From Leifsonia sp. EB41 (GTDB lineage: Bacteria > Actinomycetota > Actinomycetes > Actinomycetales > Microbacteriaceae): a stretch of DNA of 64,000 nt. The stretch spans positions 930,001 through 994,000 of the forward strand of contig NZ_JBGCCJ010000001.1 of NCBI RefSeq assembly GCF_041262565.1, in the 5' to 3' direction. The notes below the pieces were generated by a model, which saw nothing but the letters and a program-made list of their open reading frames with translations, did no database searches and was not told the DNA's origin. Positions 26,479-33,159 of this stretch are shown here, piece by piece (position 1 is the stretch's first letter; every line of letters starts with the position of its first letter). A program made the translations under genes and the position numbers.

Positions 26479-26576
26479 ACCGAAGATACAGCAAAATGAC
26501 CGAAACGCGCTCAGTGCTTGCACTGAAATCGGGCGATGCATTATTGTGACCGAAGATGGGTCGATGAGTGACCCAT
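26479..26576. promoter_or_regulatory. divergent control region with repeated ACCGAA motifs and an inverted repeat
   Basis: TGACCGAA occurs at 26497-26504 and 26547-26554, and ACCGAAGAT at 26479-26487 and 26549-26557. An inverted repeat ATGGGTC (26556-26562) / GACCCAT (26570-26576) lies just before the AlpA-like gene's ribosome-binding site. These are candidate operators of the XRE repressor between the two divergent genes. Confidence 0.6.
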
Positions 26577-26594
26577 AATCGGAAGGATGGTGCG

Positions 26595-26792
26595 ATGGAG
26601 AAATACCTGAGCCCTGAGGAGGTCTGCGAGATCATCCCCGGGATGTCGAAGAGCCTGCTCGGGGCACTACGTTTTCGCGGCGATGGCCCGAAGTTCATCA
26701 AGGTCAGCCCGAAGAAGGTCGTCTACGCGCAGACCTCGATCGAGGAATACATGAAGTCCCGCGAGCGCACCAGCACCGCGGCCGCCTCGTGA
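26595..26792 (+). CDS. AlpA/excisionase-like DNA-binding protein
   Basis: ATG at 26595 with GGAAGG eight bases upstream; 65 residues. The MerR-like winged helix-turn-helix is visible: YLSPEEVCEIIPGMSKSLLGALRFRGDGPKFIKVSPKKVVYAQTSIEEYM, cited as markers spanning residues 3-55. AlpA-type proteins activate integrase expression or direct excision of islands. It is the first rightward gene, divergent from XRE-int, and probably drives excision or early expression. A short hairpin follows at 26818. Confidence 0.88.
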   Translation: MEKYLSPEEVCEIIPGMSKSLLGALRFRGDGPKFIKVSPKKVVYAQTSIEEYMKSRERTSTAAAS

Positions 26793-26817
26793 CCGAGGCT
26801 CAACCCCCAAGAGAAAT

Positions 26818-26839
26818 GCCCGGTGCTGTAACACCGGGC
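26818..26839 (+). terminator. 8-bp hairpin after the AlpA-like gene
   Basis: GCCCGGTG and CACCGGGC pair around CTGTAA, with no T tract. It stands between alpA-like and the next gene and could attenuate rather than end transcription. Confidence 0.5.
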
Positions 26840-26865
26840 GATAGCCAGAACCAGGAGAACTAACC

Positions 26866-27441
26866 ATGTCAAATCATACCCTCGTGGACCTTCGTGCGGA
26901 ACTGCTGAGACAGGCCTTCGACGACACCGACCCGGAGGACTACCCCGCGCGGACGTACCGGCGCCTTCGGTCCACGGATGCCGACCTGTGTGTGTACGCC
27001 TGGAGCGCCGACCACACCGAGCCCCGGAGTTGGCAGGTGTACGCCGAAGTGGGCGACGTCGAGGACGAAGCAGCAGCCCGCAAGGCAGCGCAGGCGTTGA
27101 AGCTCGTCGCTATCCAGGTGCAGATCCTGAACGGACACGGCCGCGTTTTCGAAGTCGACGCCGACAACACGCGCACCAAACCGATCGCCGGCGGCATGGT
27201 CTACGTGTACCGGCAGGAGCGCAAAATCAGATGCCATCCTGTCGAGCTCATGCCTCACCTGGACCGTCTGAGCCCCGGCGACAAGTGGGGCAGCGGCGAC
27301 GTCCGATACGACTGCACGCTCATCGGCACGTTCGGCGTCATGGAGGCCACACCGCTCGGCACAGGCATCCGGCTCCTCATCCAGGATGTCGTCGAGCCGA
27401 CCCACCCGCTGAACGTCACCGACGAGGGCGAGGACGGCTGA
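26866..27441 (+). CDS. unknown protein of the mobile element
   Basis: The 191-residue protein starts at the ATG at 26866, with CCAGGAGAAC upstream. It is acidic and soluble: an N-terminal helix (TLVDLRAELLRQAFDDTDPEDY), a mixed strand region (LCVYAWSADHTEPRSWQVYAEVGDVEDEAAARKAAQAL), then GGMVYVYRQERKIRCHPVELMPHLDRLSPGDKWGSGD and a beta-rich end. No motif I know. It lies two bases before the replication-initiator-like gene and is likely cotranscribed with it, so a role in replication or early takeover is a guess only. Confidence 0.75.
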   Translation: MSNHTLVDLRAELLRQAFDDTDPEDYPARTYRRLRSTDADLCVYAWSADHTEPRSWQVYAEVGDVEDEAAARKAAQALKLVAIQVQILNGHGRVFEVDADNTRTKPIAGGMVYVYRQERKIRCHPVELMPHLDRLSPGDKWGSGDVRYDCTLIGTFGVMEATPLGTGIRLLIQDVVEPTHPLNVTDEGEDG

Positions 27442-27443
27442 GC

Positions 27444-27992
27444 ATGGGGGCGCAACTGGTCGGTCGTGCGATCGCGTTCCAGGCCAACAACGACCTGAAG
27501 CCGAACGAATACCGGCTGCTCGTCTACATGGCTCACACCGCGAAGGACGCTGACCAGCCGCCCCGCTATTTTGCCTCACGCGAGGCATCCGCATTCGGGA
27601 TCGGGCGCATGGTGCCTGATGAGCCCGACCTCGTTGATCCTCGACACGATCAGAAGTGCGCGGAGCGCAAAGCTGCATTTCAGGCCGTCAAGGTCGCCGT
27701 GAAGGGGCTGGTGGATGTCAGAGCGATCAAACAGCTCCGCGCTGGCGCGGAAGGCGTTCGTGCCGAGTACGCGCTCACCTTCGAAGGGCTCTCGCTTGAA
27801 GGTAGGAAATCCCTACAAGCCGAAGTAGGGAATTCCTACCGCAAACGTAGGGATTCGAAACCCGTCGCGTTCGAAATCCCTACCCCTCAGGAATACCAGG
27901 AACCACAGGAACCTACACGAGGAGAAATCTCACCTAAGCGCGCATCTCACTTGCAGCCTGTGGATAACTCCGACGAGAGGAAGTCAGCATGA
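27444..27992 (+). CDS. probable replication initiator, winged-helix type, with internal iterons
   Basis: ATG at 27444 (MGAQLVGRAIAFQANNDLKPNEYRLLVYMA); the frame upstream belongs to no protein. The 182-residue product has a helix-turn-helix-like N-terminal half (markers LKPNEYRLLVYMAHTA and FQAVKVAVKGLVDVRAIKQL). A low-complexity charged linker, encoded exactly where the DNA carries iteron-like repeats, leads to a Pro/Gln/Glu-rich tail. Initiators of small phages and islands often carry the origin inside their own gene, as lambda O does. The assignment rests on this layout and on gene order; no helicase or primase motif is present. Confidence 0.55.
   Translation: MGAQLVGRAIAFQANNDLKPNEYRLLVYMAHTAKDADQPPRYFASREASAFGIGRMVPDEPDLVDPRHDQKCAERKAAFQAVKVAVKGLVDVRAIKQLRAGAEGVRAEYALTFEGLSLEGRKSLQAEVGNSYRKRRDSKPVAFEIPTPQEYQEPQEPTRGEISPKRASHLQPVDNSDERKSA
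27801..27884. repeat. iteron-like repeats, candidate replication origin of the element
   Basis: Four copies of a GTAGGGAWT-type motif occur in both orientations: GGTAGGAAATCCCTAC (27801-27816), GTAGGGAATTCCTACC (27825-27840), GTAGGGATTCGAA (27847-27859) and TTCGAAATCCCTAC (27870-27883). The last two face each other as a larger inverted repeat. Copies are spaced about 22-24 bases. They lie inside the initiator-like gene, as origins do in several phages and satellites. Confidence 0.65.
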
Positions 27993-28198
27993 CGGTCCAG
28001 GATCTCGGCGCCAGGTGCGACAGGCACGTCGGATCTGCCTACGCGGTTCGCTGCTCCGACTGTGACGAAGCGAACCGTGACCTCGAGCAGGAGCAGGCCG
28101 AGGAACGCCATCAACGAGCCGTGCAGCGCAACCTCGCGCTCGGCATCACCCCAGGACGCACACCGCGCCGCACACGAAGGGACCGCACATGGCGGTAG
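27989..28198 (+). CDS. small zinc-finger-like protein
   Basis: The 69-residue protein starts at an ATGA overlap with the initiator-like gene. It carries CDRHVGSAYAVRCSDCD, a C-x2-H...C-x2-C arrangement typical of small zinc-binding proteins in actinobacterial phages, followed by a charged helix (EANRDLEQEQAEERHQR) and a very basic tail ending RRTRRDRTWR. Binding to nucleic acid or to another protein is likely. Function unknown. Confidence 0.7.
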   Translation: MTVQDLGARCDRHVGSAYAVRCSDCDEANRDLEQEQAEERHQRAVQRNLALGITPGRTPRRTRRDRTWR

Positions 28199-28692
28199 AC
28201 GACCCGACCGGATTCAACGCCAGCATCGTCGGCCAGCTCAAGCAAATCGAGGAACGCCTCAGTGAGCTGTCCGCGGCACCGCGCGGGAAGGTGAAATGGG
28301 GCCTCACGTTCGTGAACCCGCTGCACCCGACGATCACACCCGCGCCGACCTCGCTCATCGCCACGATCGCCGTCCCACCGCTCGCGACACAGTGCGGCTA
28401 CAGCATCCTCGCCACCGGGCTCGCAACGAACCCGTCAGCCACGACCGCTGGAACGCTCACCGTGAAACTCGCCGTCACCTGCGGCAGCTACACGAAGACC
28501 GCGCCCAACCAGTCCGCGACCGTGCCGGCAGGGCAAGCCGCCCAGATCGGTCTGCCGATGGTCGACACGTTCACGCTCGATCCCGGCGTCACCACCATCA
28601 CCGTCACCGCATCGATCAACTGCGACGCCGGCACCTGGACCGACCCGAACAACACACTCACACTCACCCCGATGGCGCTCTTCGCCTACTAG
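28189..28692 (+). CDS. beta-rich protein, possible virion or fibre-type component
   Basis: The 167-residue protein (ATG at 28189, overlapping the previous gene by 10 bases) starts with a short coiled coil (IVGQLKQIEERLSELSA, residues 13-30). A beta-rich domain full of Thr, Ala and Pro follows, with three Cys (QCGYSILA, VTCGSYTK, INCDAGTW). The pattern of a short helical stem followed by an all-beta head is common in phage decoration and fibre proteins, and the gene stands in front of the capsid gene. I do not recognise a family, so the virion role is inference. Confidence 0.55.
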   Translation: MAVDDPTGFNASIVGQLKQIEERLSELSAAPRGKVKWGLTFVNPLHPTITPAPTSLIATIAVPPLATQCGYSILATGLATNPSATTAGTLTVKLAVTCGSYTKTAPNQSATVPAGQAAQIGLPMVDTFTLDPGVTTITVTASINCDAGTWTDPNNTLTLTPMALFAY

Positions 28693-28703
28693 GAGACCCG
28701 AAC

Positions 28704-29114
28704 ATGACCCACACAAACACCAGCATCACCGAGCTCGTCATCGCAGCCGCAGACGACGACCCACGCGTCCCCACCGAACTCGACGCCATCACCGACTGGG
28801 AAGAATTCGGGCGCCGAGCATTCGACCTGCTCGTCATCAACCACCAGACCAACCGCGCCGAACCCGACCAAGATTCACGGCACCAGCCAACCTTCTGGGC
28901 AATCGCCAAAACCATCACCGACATCGACGACCTCGAACTCACCGCCCAAGCCGTCGCCATCCTGGACCGCAGCGAACGAGACCGACTGCTGTACACCTGC
29001 CTCTCGCTCGTCCGCATCTTCCGCACCGCACGCACACGAGCGAACGCAGTCGCAACCTGGATGCAGCTCATCAGAGACGAAAACAAGCGCACAGGCATCG
29101 AACCAACCGAGTAG
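28704..29114 (+). CDS. unknown helical protein of the mobile element
   Basis: ATG at 28704, with TAGGAG nine bases upstream; 136 residues. The frame upstream is open by chance only. It is predicted all-helical and acidic, with markers FGRRAFDLLVINHQTNRAEP, LELTAQAVAILDRSERDRLL and RANAVATWMQLIRDENKR. The codon bias is rich in ACC/CAC/AAC compared with the rest of the window. No family recognised. A hairpin and a gene-free leader separate it from the capsid gene. Confidence 0.65.
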   Translation: MTHTNTSITELVIAAADDDPRVPTELDAITDWEEFGRRAFDLLVINHQTNRAEPDQDSRHQPTFWAIAKTITDIDDLELTAQAVAILDRSERDRLLYTCLSLVRIFRTARTRANAVATWMQLIRDENKRTGIEPTE

Positions 29115-29512
29115 CGCGCCCCAGGGTGGACGCACGGCACGAAATCGCACGATCCGCGGTTTTTAGAGGCACCCTGCGTCCACCCACACACTTCTGTTTT
29201 CTATTTTTACAGTGACTTCAAGTAGCGGGACATTCGTAGCGCTACCGGGACATGCGTAACGCTACAGATATCGGACACGACGGACTGACCACACCGAATG
29301 TCGGTGCAATCGGTTAAGATGTGACCAATGGATTGCACGCCGGAGCGCTGAGGACACGAATCCGAAGCTGAAAGAGAGTGCTGGAGCTGCCCCACCTGAC
29401 TTGTCAGGGAGGAACTAGCAGCCACCGCGCGAAGGGCCACCACCTGCAGTCCGGGAAATCGTTCACGATTCCCGGGCTGATAGGGGCTCGGGGGAACAGG
29501 TGGCTCCTGGCA
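29115..29512. other. gene-free leader before the capsid gene
   Basis: About 400 bases without a credible gene. It holds a long-loop inverted repeat (29124-29134 GGGTGGACGCA with 29175-29185), an AT-rich patch TTTTCTATTTTTACAG (29199-29214) that could serve a promoter, the 20-bp tandem repeat at 29226-29265, and a second inverted pair, GGGAAATCGT / ACGATTCCC, at about 29453-29473. Confidence 0.6.
29226..29265. repeat. 20-bp tandem direct repeat upstream of the capsid gene
   Basis: CGGGACATTCGTAGCGCTAC (29226-29245) is followed immediately by CGGGACATGCGTAACGCTAC (29246-29265), 18 of 20 bases equal. It lies 248 bases before the capsid ATG, next to an AT-rich patch. It may bind a regulator, for example one supplied by a helper phage. 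Confidence 0.75.
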
Positions 29513-30904
29513 ATGACAATCCAAATCAATGGGACTGACGCTCCACGCGAGGTCCGCATCCAGAATCCGGGCAGCAGCATCTTGGGGCCGCTCGGGGCCC
29601 GCCGTCAGTCGCTCATTCAGGAGCGCGACGGCATCCTCAACACTTCGACTCCGCAGACGTTCACGCCAGCCGTCGAGGCTCGCGTCGGTCAGCTCAACAC
29701 CGAGATCGACGCGCTCGAGGAGCGTCAGGGTGAGCTGCAGCGGCAGGCGCAGATGGAGGACAACGCCCGCCGAGCGCGGGCGGCCTTCGGTCCGGCGCGG
29801 ATCGTTCGCTCCGAGGAGGTGTATCGCCCCGATCGTCCTGAGCTGTCGTTCTTCATGGACCTCCGCAACGCGCGTTCCGGAGGCGACTGGGCGGCCGCTG
29901 AGCGCCTCAGCCGGCACCAGGCGGCCTATGAGGCGGAGACGCGAGCCCTGTCGACGCAGGCGGGTGCCGGTGGCCAGTTCGCGCCGCCCGCGTGGCTCGT
30001 CGATGAGTGGGTCGGCCTCGCACGTCCGGGTCGCATCACCGCGGACCGGCTGAACAAGGACGAACTGCCCTCGGGCGTCTCCTCGATCAACCTGCCGAAG
30101 GTCGCCTCGGGCGAGTCGGTGGCCGTGCAGGCGACCCAGAACACCGCGGTCAGCTCCACCGACCTCACCACCAACTCGGTGTCGTCCGGCATCACCACCC
30201 TCGCCGGTCAGCAGGTCATCGCTCTGCAGCTCATCCAGCAGTCGGGCATCGCATTCGACAAGGTCATCGGTCAGGACCTCATGGCCGAGTACGCGAAGCA
30301 GCTCGACCTGCAGGTGCTCAACGGGTCCGGCGCGTCCGGTCAGCTCCAGGGACTCATCGGCGTCGCGGGTGTGAACGCGATCACCTACACGCAGGCAACG
30401 CCGACCGTGGGCGGTGCCGGCCAGTTCCTCGCGCAGATCAACCAGGCCGTCCTCGCCGTCAACACGAACCGGTTCCTTCCGCCGTCCGGGATCATCATGC
30501 ACCCGCGCCGCTGGTCCTGGGTCCTCAACGCGAACGACAACCAGGGGCGCCCCCTCGTGGTCCCCAGCGGCGACTACGCAGGGTTCAACACCCCCGGCTC
30601 GGCTTCGGCCGCTCCGACCGCTCAGGGGGCCGCTGGGTCGCTGTTCGGCCTCCCCGTGTACGTCGACGCGAACGTGCCCACCAACCTCGGTGCCGGCACC
30701 AACCAGGACGTCGCCCTGGTCGGCCGCTTCGAGGACTCGTTCCTGTGGGAGACCGCGCCGGCGTTCGAAGCGTTCGACGCCCCGTACGCCAACCAGATGT
30801 CGATCCTGTTCCGCGTCAGCGGCTACGCGGCCATGATCGCCAACCGGTACCCGGCGTCGCTGTCCATCATCAGCGGCACCGGCCTGGTCACCCCGACCTT
30901 CTAA
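29513..30904 (+). CDS. HK97-fold major capsid protein
   Basis: ATG at 29513 (MTIQINGTDAPREVRIQ); an upstream frame exists but reads the leader. The 463-residue protein has an N-terminal delta-type region of about 100 residues with a coiled coil (LNTEIDALEERQGELQRQAQ, residues 61-80), then the capsid fold: FFMDLRNARSGGDWAAAERLSRHQ, GGQFAPPAWLVDEW, ASGLQ-type loop NGSGASGQLQGLIGVAGV, MHPRRWSWVLNANDNQGRPL and PYANQMSILFRVSGYAAMIANRYPASLS. Length and domains are complete. In HK97-type phages the delta region acts as scaffold and is cut by a prohead protease, which the element lacks. Confidence 0.92.
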   Translation: MTIQINGTDAPREVRIQNPGSSILGPLGARRQSLIQERDGILNTSTPQTFTPAVEARVGQLNTEIDALEERQGELQRQAQMEDNARRARAAFGPARIVRSEEVYRPDRPELSFFMDLRNARSGGDWAAAERLSRHQAAYEAETRALSTQAGAGGQFAPPAWLVDEWVGLARPGRITADRLNKDELPSGVSSINLPKVASGESVAVQATQNTAVSSTDLTTNSVSSGITTLAGQQVIALQLIQQSGIAFDKVIGQDLMAEYAKQLDLQVLNGSGASGQLQGLIGVAGVNAITYTQATPTVGGAGQFLAQINQAVLAVNTNRFLPPSGIIMHPRRWSWVLNANDNQGRPLVVPSGDYAGFNTPGSASAAPTAQGAAGSLFGLPVYVDANVPTNLGAGTNQDVALVGRFEDSFLWETAPAFEAFDAPYANQMSILFRVSGYAAMIANRYPASLSIISGTGLVTPTF

Positions 30905-30911
30905 CGGACCG

Positions 30912-30942
30912 CCAGGGGCCCGCACAATGTGCGGACCCCTGG
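30912..30942 (+). terminator. hairpin between capsid and tape measure genes
   Basis: CCAGGGG-C-CCGCAC pairs with GTGCGG-A-CCCCTGG around AAT, a 13-bp stem 8 bases after the capsid stop and 20 bases before the tape measure ATG. It would lower downstream expression, giving more capsid than tape measure protein. Confidence 0.7.
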
Positions 30943-30961
30943 CCTTCCCCGAGGAGGGGCG

Positions 30962-32479
30962 ATGAGTCAGAACGTGCTGGAATTCCTGATCGTCGGCAAG
31001 GAGGCTGTCTCCGGGTCGATGGAGAAGGTTGAGCAGAAGCTCGACAGCGTCCACGGCAAGCTCGACGGCCTCAAGGTCGTGGGCGGTCTCGCGCTCGCAG
31101 GCGCCGCCGCCGCGGCCACCGACTTCGCGTCCAAGTCGGTGGAGGCGTACGAGGAGGCGCAGAAGAGCCAGGTCGAGCTGCAGGACGCGTACAAGAAGTT
31201 CCCGGCGATCACGGACGTGTCGATCGAGAAGCTTCAGGAGCTCAACGACAAGATCCAGGAGAAGACCGGGTTCGACCACAACGAGCTCGCGTCCGCTCAG
31301 GCGAAGCTGGCCATGTACGGGGTCACCGGCAAGCAGCTCGAGGAGCTGACCCCGCTGGTCGCGGACTACGCGGCGAAGACCGGCACCGACGCGGTGACCG
31401 CTGCGGACTCGCTCGGGAAGGCCCTGCTCGGCAAGGGTCGCGCGCTCGCTCAGGTCGGTATCAACTTCAAGAACACGAAGACCGAGGCGGGCAACTACGC
31501 CGAGGTCGTCGACGGCCTGAAGGCCAAGGTCGAAGGTACCGCGGACGCGATGGGCGGCACCGCGGCGGGTAAGACGAAGATCCTCGCCGAGGGCTTCAAG
31601 GACATCCAGGAGAAGGTCGGCGCCGGCCTCATGCCCGCGCTCGAAACTCTCACCAATGCCGGCGTGAAGGTCGTCGACTGGCTGAACAAGACTCCAGGAG
31701 CGATGCAGGCCGTCGAGATCGCGCTCGCGGCGATCACCGCGGCCGTGGTCATCTACACGATCGCGCAGGTCGCCGCGAACGTTGCGATCTGGACGTCACC
31801 AGTCACGTGGATTGTCGCCGGGATCGTCGGCCTGGTCGCGGCCGTCGTCTTGCTCGCCACCAACTGGAACTCCGTCACCAAGTTCATCTCCGAGGTCTGG
31901 AACGGCTTCATCACCTGGTTCCAGTCGATCGTCGGCGCGGTCGTGAACTGGGTGAAGGACAACTGGGGTCTGCTGCTCTCGTTCATCATCGGCCCGATCG
32001 GTTTGGCCATTCAGTGGGTGGTCAACAACTGGGGCGGGATCGTAGCTTTCTTTCAGCAAACCGTCTCAAATATCGGGTCGTTCTTCGGTAGTATCGGCTC
32101 GGCGATCCAGAACGCCTTCATCGGCGCGGTCGGTTTCGTGAAGGACGCCATCAACGGGATCATCGACGTCATCAACGGCGCGATCGGCGGCATCAACACC
32201 CTGATTGGCGCCGTGAACTCGGTACCCGGTGTGCACGTCCCCACCCTCGGGAAACTGCCCCACCTCGCGACCGGCGGCTACGTGTCGCAGGGCGGTCTCG
32301 CGATGGTCGGCGAGCAGGGCGCCGAGGTCGTCCGGCTGCCGGCCGGATCGCAGGTGTACCCCAACGGCTCCCAGTCTTCCGGTGGCGGCCTGCACATCGA
32401 GCACTTCTATGCGCAGGCGAACCAGTCGCCGGCGGAGATCGCGAGCGAGCTGGGTTGGGAGATGCGCTGGGCGACATAG
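30962..32479 (+). CDS. short phage tail tape measure protein
   Basis: ATG at 30962 with a strong GAGGAGGGG site. The 505-residue protein has an alpha-helical N-terminus (EKVEQKLDSVHGKLDGLKVVGG), a middle Gly/Ala-rich helical part, hydrophobic segments at about 251-300 and 330-365, and the typical tape-measure end: LPHLATGGYVSQGGLAMVGEQ, AEVVRLPAGSQVYPNGS and HFYAQANQSPAEIASELGWEM. Both ends look complete. Tape measure length sets tail length at about 1.5 angstrom per residue, so this one would give a tail near 76 nm, short for a siphophage. No tail tube or chaperone gene is nearby. Confidence 0.92.
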   Translation: MSQNVLEFLIVGKEAVSGSMEKVEQKLDSVHGKLDGLKVVGGLALAGAAAAATDFASKSVEAYEEAQKSQVELQDAYKKFPAITDVSIEKLQELNDKIQEKTGFDHNELASAQAKLAMYGVTGKQLEELTPLVADYAAKTGTDAVTAADSLGKALLGKGRALAQVGINFKNTKTEAGNYAEVVDGLKAKVEGTADAMGGTAAGKTKILAEGFKDIQEKVGAGLMPALETLTNAGVKVVDWLNKTPGAMQAVEIALAAITAAVVIYTIAQVAANVAIWTSPVTWIVAGIVGLVAAVVLLATNWNSVTKFISEVWNGFITWFQSIVGAVVNWVKDNWGLLLSFIIGPIGLAIQWVVNNWGGIVAFFQQTVSNIGSFFGSIGSAIQNAFIGAVGFVKDAINGIIDVINGAIGGINTLIGAVNSVPGVHVPTLGKLPHLATGGYVSQGGLAMVGEQGAEVVRLPAGSQVYPNGSQSSGGGLHIEHFYAQANQSPAEIASELGWEMRWAT

Positions 32480-32590
32480 AGACTTGCGTCAACCGCACCG
32501 CCAGGCTTTCTCCTTTCGGGCCCAGGCGGACGGAAGCGCGGACCAGGGAGCTCGGATGGGGCTCCGCAGACGCCGCGCTGCGCAACACAG

Positions 32591-32620
32591 AGCCCGCCCC
32601 GAGAGCACACGGGGCGGGCT
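32591..32620 (+). terminator. GC-rich hairpin after the tape measure gene
   Basis: AGCCCGCCCCG (32591-32601) pairs with CGGGGCGGGCT (32610-32620). There is no T tract. It lies 111 bases past the tape measure stop in a 275-base stretch without a gene. Confidence 0.55.
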
Positions 32621-32710
32621 CGCCCAACATCGGACAGCGCGACACGGCGTAACGCCTCCAGCGAACAAGCCTCCGTAGCCTGACATTCTGCCGTTACATT
32701 CGAAATAGCG

Positions 32711-32742
32711 AAGGCCCGCTCTCTGAGTGGAGAGCGGGCCTT
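32711..32742. terminator. strong terminator before the tRNA-like gene
   Basis: AAGGCCCGCTCTC and GAGAGCGGGCCTT form a 13-bp perfect stem with a six-base loop, extended by CGAAATA/TTATTTCG flanks, so it works in both directions. It closes the rightward structural transcript of the element. Confidence 0.88.
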
Positions 32743-32754
32743 ATTTCGCTGGAA

Positions 32755-32827
32755 GCCCCCGTAGCTCAACGGATGAGCAGCCTATTGGACGTAGGGTCGG
32801 ATGCGGGTTCGAATCCCGTCGGGGGCT
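32755..32827 (+). tRNA. tRNA-like gene of the element, anticodon loop reads GGA, identity uncertain
   Basis: A cloverleaf can be drawn: acceptor GCCCCCG/CGGGGGC, D arm GCTC/GAGC with a 7-base loop, anticodon stem CCTA/TAGG with loop TTGGACG, T arm GCGGG/CCCGT with TTCGAAT; no encoded CCA. The anticodon would be GGA (serine), yet the body is class I with a six-base variable loop, base 37 is C instead of a purine, and the outer anticodon-stem pair is G-G. The body resembles arginine tRNAs. It may be a decayed or modified phage tRNA. Confidence 0.6.
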
Positions 32828-32912
32828 CTAGTGTCACTGTAATGCAATTTGCACGCGGAGTAGACAGTTGTCGCCAAAACTCGACAACGGTTCGCTCTCA
32901 GCAAAGGCCAGA

Positions 32913-33077
32913 TCACCGAAGGCGCAGAGACAGCCCCGGCAGGATGCGCACGCTTACTCGGCCTCGGGAGTTGAACGTGACGCGCCCGACACGCTGCGAC
33001 ACGGACACTCCGGTCTTCGAGATGTTCAGGTGCGCACCAGCACCGAGATTCGCACGCTTGCGGTAGTAGACAGGCAT
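32913..33077 (-). CDS. DUF4236-like 54-residue protein
   Basis: The short ORF starts at the ATG at 33077 with product MPVYYRKRANLGAGAHLNIS and onward, ending RILPGLSLRLR. The opening YYRKR..LG.G.HLNISKTGVSVS matches the DUF4236 pattern seen in many phage and island proteins (FRKR-hydrophobic-G-hydrophobic-NxSKSGxS), here shortened to one beta-sheet module. It is divergent from the HTH gene at 33160, sharing a promoter region with two palindromes. Function unknown. It is below common gene-finder length limits, so it may be missed in annotations. Confidence 0.7.
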   Translation of the reverse strand: MPVYYRKRANLGAGAHLNISKTGVSVSQRVGRVTFNSRGRVSVRILPGLSLRLR

Positions 33078-33133
33078 GCCGCGATCATATTCGCGGCGCC
33101 GCGAAAATGTCGGTCAGATCGACGCCCCAAGGT

Positions 33134-33149
33134 TACGCAGACGTGCGTA
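33134..33149. promoter_or_regulatory. palindrome between DUF4236-like and HTH genes
   Basis: TACGCA and TGCGTA flank GACG, 11 bases before the HTH gene's ATG. A second inverted pair, GCCGCGA/TCGCGGC, lies at about 33079-33098. Both are candidate operators for the HTH protein. Confidence 0.5.
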
Positions 33150-33159
33150 CCGTTGCCGC

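Noticed and set aside
32755-32827. Second integration site (attB) of another element at the tRNA-like gene
   Set aside because: No direct repeat of its 3' end was found elsewhere in the window and no second integrase is present.
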